Origin: Callorhinus ursinus
Lineage: Eukaryota; Chordata; Mammalia; Carnivora; Otariidae
NCBI RefSeq assembly: GCF_003265705.1
Contig: NW_020312894.1
Span: 923,171-987,170 of the forward strand
DNA: 64,000 bases
Reading direction: 5' to 3'
Shown here: positions 60,395 through 64,000 of the stretch, piece by piece
Layout of the letters: every line of letters starts with the position of its first letter
Numbering within the stretch: the stretch's first letter is position 1
Program-made: the position numbers and the translations under genes
The notes under the pieces: model-generated
Seen by the model: the letters and a program-made list of their open reading frames with translations, nothing else
Told to the model about the DNA's origin: nothing
The model's database searches: none

Positions 60395-62480
60395 AACCTC
60401 AAGCAGAAGTGCAGGCGGCAAGCGATGAAGAAAATCAACAAAAGTAAAAGCTGGCTCTTTAACAAATTGAGAAAACTGATAAGCCCCCAGGTAGAATGAT
60501 CCTGAAAAAACGGACACAAGTGACCAATATCAGGAACCAAAGAAAGTTATGAACACAGGCCCGACTGCGGACACATGGGTCCCGGGGACCCCGCCAGCCG
60601 TGTCACAGGCCACAGATCAACATGGGAAATCTCATGTGCATGTCTGTACGACAACAGACACGTGGAAAGTGAAATGCTTAAAAATACTACTTGTAACTGC
60701 ACAAAGAACACAAATGACGTAGGAATACACTCAACAAAAGACACGGGCCTCTAGGCTGACACCACCAAACGGTGCTGAGATGAAGAGCTAAGTAAATGCA
60801 GGCACCCGTGGTCTTTGCAAGCAGGAGACCCAGCCCCGCCAGGACATCAGCTCTCTCCGCTCACCTGTGGGTCCCTTGCAGCCCCCGCCACAACTGCAGC
60901 AGGCTTTCCGCAGGACTGACCAATGGCCCGGGAAACCTGTGCGGACACGCAACCAGCCGCGGATGCCCAAGGCAGGGTGAAGACTGAGGCCAAGGCCAGG
61001 CCCCACTAAAAGCCATCACGACCAAGGAGCTGGTCCTGGACTTACAACCAATGAGCACATCAGCACAACGAACAGAGTCTGGAAAGAGACGCACACTTGC
61101 ACGACGATTCACCACAACACCCGTCGCCGCGCCCCGCTGGCGGTGGGAGGGCAGATGCCCACAGGGAAAAACACACCCCCACCGCTACCTTGCAATGAAC
61201 GAAAAACCTAAAGATAATACATAAAACCATACAGCTGAAGGAAGCAAAGAGAAGAATGTCCTCACAAATTGGAGGGAGGCAGATTTCTTAGGGCACAGAG
61301 AGCAATAATCATAAAAAAAAAAAAAATCACTGCTGATCAGTGAAATCACCACTAAGAAAATGAAATGGCAATAAGCCAGTCCATAAAACAGGTATCTGAC
61401 AAAGCAATGCTCCAGGATATACAAGGTTCTTACGACTCAAACAATTCAATAAAAATTAGACAAAGGATAGGAACAGATTAACTGTACCAAAAAAAGACAT
61501 GCAAATGGCCAAGAAGAACTTCTTGAAAGCAGCCCAACATCGTAAGTCATCAAGGAGACGCACGTTAGAAGAGCAGTGAGACACCACCGCATGCCCACCA
61601 GCATGGCCCAAATTTACGAGACCCAAACCCTGACCTCCATCAGTGGTGAGGAGCCCCAGAGGTTCCGGACACTGGTGGTGGGTCATAAGACAGCGTGAAT
61701 CGCTTTGGAAAACGTCCCACCCGTGACCCACGAATTCCACTCCCGGGTGGAATTACCCAAGAGAAACAGAAACATGTCCACACAGAGATTTGCACAAGAA
61801 TGTTCATGAGCCTCTGCTCATAACAATCAAAATGTGGAAAGAGCCCAGTGTGTGTGCCGGCGGGAGAAGAGCTAGACAACCCAAGGTACGGCCAGAAACA
61901 CGTACGAGGAACAGTCCCTGGCGACAAAAAGGAGCAAACTGGTGCTGGCAACAAGACCCATCTCCAAACCCCCAGGACAGATGGACACAATGGAGCAGAG
62001 CTGTTGGGACCCACTGGCAGGATGCCCCCGGATGGCTAACCTGAGCTAGAGGGAAACGGGGCCTGGCTCCCTGGCGGGGAAGATTCTGGGGCGACAGTCA
62101 CATCCTGCACTTTGATAAAGGTTTGGGTTAAACGTAAGCACTTGTCAAAACTCAGCAAATGTACATTTAAACTTGTACACTTCACCGCATGTAAATGTTC
62201 TATCAAAAGAAAAATCTACAGCCATATTGAACTCTGGCTAATGACACTCCTACTGGGGTATTTGGGGGAAGCGGACTGGCGTGGGTAATTTACTCGGAAG
62301 TGCATGAGGGAAAAGAATGATCAATGGACGGAAAGACAGATCAGTGTCCTAAAACAAGTGCAGGAGAACGTTAATGACAGAACCCAGGTGCTTGATACAC
62401 AGTATTAGCGGAAAAATTCTGTCAACTTTATTGTATGCTGGAAATTTTGTAATAAAGGTTGGGAAGGAGTTTAAAAATAA
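60395..62480 (+). mobile_element. L1 relic, ORF2 through 3' UTR
   Basis: About 2.1 kb follow L1 in order: 'gaaaatcaacaaaagtaaaa' (60429), 'tctttaacaaattgagaaaa' (60453), 'gaccaatatcaggaaccaaa' (60521), 'caaatggccaagaagaactt' (61502), 'cccgggtggaattaccc' (61742), 'ggtttgggttaaacgtaagc' (62121), 'ttgtcaaaactcagcaaatg' (62143) and the 3'-UTR end 'attttgtaataaaggttggg' (62443). The stretch 60900-61180 is GC-shifted and matches only weakly. Reading frames are broken. No TSD was identified. Confidence 0.85.
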
Positions 62481-62854
62481 ACAAGAAAGGCCTGAGGTTG
62501 ACGGTCTGTGAGGCCCTTTTGGTGACTTTTTCCACAAAGTGCAGCCAGCTCTAGGAGGCAACAGGTTTTGCGTTTCTCTTCCTCAAACAGAATCCACTGC
62601 ACGCTGCCCTGACTCGGCTCTCACACCCACCAGTGCAGCCCGTGAGCCGCAGAAAGAACTGATCCAGCCCAACCCGGAGCCGCCAGTGAGACCCGCCAGC
62701 AGGAGACCGTGGCCAGGGGTAGGGTCTCTGCAGCAGGGGACCCTTCCCCGCAGCCCGTGCTGGGACAGAGGGAGCTGCCCCCGTCACCCTGGACAGCTGT
62801 AGGGTGTCCACGAGGGAGACCACGGAAAGTCATAGTCATGAAGCAGTCGAGCCC

Positions 62855-62990
62855 CAAACATCCTTCCGCCAACAATCAGACATGCTAATTTTGAGTCTCA
62901 TTTTTTTAAATCTTAAAATTCAAGTCCAAAATAACAAGTCTAAAAATAGGGCCCCTGTAAAATAAACACATGTGAAATTCTTCCAGCTCC
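62855..62990. promoter_or_regulatory. Weak candidate non-coding element in intron 1
   Basis: This AT-rich block, with 'gacatgctaattttgagtct' and 'tgtaaaataaacacatgtga', sits between GC-rich flanks. No repeat family is recognised. Composition is the only evidence. Confidence 0.3.
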
Positions 62991-64000
62991 TTCCCTTTTC
63001 ACTGTGGCAACCATGACAGGGCCACACCCCGGGCAGCGCCAAGTGTCACCTCCCCACCGAGGCTCGCAGGGTCCCTGTGCTGCAGGAGAGGGGCAGGGCC
63101 AGGCGCTGGCGATATGTGCATGGCCCCCAGCTGCGGGCAAGCCCGACTCTCGCCCAGAACCACTCCCGGAGCCCCATGCGTCCCATCTGGGCATGACAGG
63201 CTGCAACAGGGAGGCAGAACAGGGGGCTCACGTGCTGCAAACGCCCTGGCCGGCGAGCAGATGGGCAGCACACAGACAGCATTTCCCGGGGCACAAACTC
63301 TCCTTCCCCACATGCCAGGCACACCACAAGCACCGGCCCCTCCATCCGCACCTCACTGAGTCGGGGGCCCAGAGCGCCCCGCCCTGGGCCGTGGGCAACC
63401 TCCTGCCGGCCTCCAGCCACGCTCACAAGCACAAAAAGCACGGAGCTGCTGAGGAGCCGTCGTGGCCCCGGGGGATGGAGAGGGACACCCCTGCACCTGG
63501 GCTGCTCTCAGACCAGCTCCAAGCCCTCCGGGGCCTTGGACACCCCGGGCCCGGGCTGGGGAGCTGGAAGCATGAGCACAGGTTTCACGGGAGTACAGGG
63601 CCACTGGCAGCCATGCCTGTAGGGCACGGGGTCATGGGGTCACTATGCCTGGCCTGCAGGGCACGGGACCGCTGGCACTGGGCCTAGAGGCCGTGGGGTC
63701 ACTGACACCTGCCTGGCCAGGCTGCAGCAGGGCATGAGCTGGGGGCCACAGATCAGATGCACAGGGATGGCACGGCCCCCACCCTCCAGACAGCCCTGCA
63801 GGGGACACCCGCTCCAGCGGGCTAGAGGAAGGAGCATGGGGCAGGGGCAGGGACCAGGCAGCACAGGGGCAGTGGGGGCCAGAAGAGGCCTGAAGGACGT
63901 TGACATTCTCCAAAATTCTGAAACACACACTTTGTACACATCAGATACCCAAAGCAAAAACTAAAAAATGTTTTCCTGCAAAGAAATTATAAGTGAACTC

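Larger units (their letters stand above)
49122..64000 (-). other. INPP5A: INPP5A intron 1 (3' part, continues beyond right edge)
   Basis: This is intronic on the minus strand upstream of exon 2. No segment encodes the expected exon 1 peptide (start Met through ...VTANVGSLFDD), and I see no convincing promoter-type CpG island, so exon 1 should lie further right. Contents are L1 relics (about 50.2-50.7, 52.1-54.1 and 60.4-62.5 kb), two Can-SINEs, a CA microsatellite and some AT-rich segments. The intervals 49.1-50.2, 55-58.2, 58.8-60.4 and 63-64 kb hold nothing else I can support. Confidence 0.88.

Overview
The window is mammalian nuclear DNA from a carnivoran. No bacterial, phage or organellar gene structure is visible. 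Three tRNA-derived Can-SINEs, two with near-perfect target-site duplications, place it in Carnivora. Their sequence matches the form I know from the Arctoidea (bears, seals, mustelids) better than the dog or cat form. High GC, frequent CpG, many minisatellites and a 10-N assembly gap suggest a GC-rich, probably subtelomeric, region.

The only protein-coding gene I can identify is INPP5A, type I inositol polyphosphate 5-phosphatase, on the minus strand. Three consecutive internal exons are visible: exon 2 (49080-49121), exon 3 (30492-30592) and exon 4 (26895-26982). They join in frame into 77 residues with GT/AG borders, about residues 26-102 of the recalled human protein. Exon 1 and the promoter lie beyond the right edge. 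Exon 5 onward was not found and should lie beyond the left edge. The window is therefore mostly intron: intron 1 (at least 14.9 kb here), intron 2 (18.5 kb), intron 3 (3.5 kb) and intron 4 (at least 26.9 kb).

Layout from left to right: 1-26.9 kb is intron 4. It alternates GC-rich unremarkable sequence with AT-rich, homeodomain-motif-rich islands (about 0.64-1.2, 4.5-5.9, 6.3-7.1, 16.6-17.4, 19.5-19.7 and 21.8-22.7 kb) that look like conserved non-coding enhancers. It also holds minus-strand L1 and L2 relics, one Can-SINE, a 20-bp minisatellite broken by the assembly gap, a 41-bp minisatellite, and one unidentified exon-like coding fragment near 23.5 kb. 26.9-30.6 kb carries exons 4 and 3, an L1/HAL1-like relic, long G-runs and a minisatellite next to the exon 3 splice donor. 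30.6-49.1 kb is intron 2, with L1 relics (one apparently 5'-inverted), polypurine, CA and TG tracts and a MIR. 49.1-64 kb is intron 1, with L1 relics, two Can-SINEs and a few AT-rich candidate elements.

In the human genome INPP5A is followed by the homeobox gene NKX6-2. If that order holds here, NKX6-2 lies to the left, and the enhancer-like islands concentrated in intron 4 may act on NKX6-2, with INPP5A as a bystander host. This is inference. Most long open frames in the window are by-products of GC-rich, stop-poor sequence and were not annotated. Coordinates of old repeats and candidate regulatory regions are approximate because they were read by eye.
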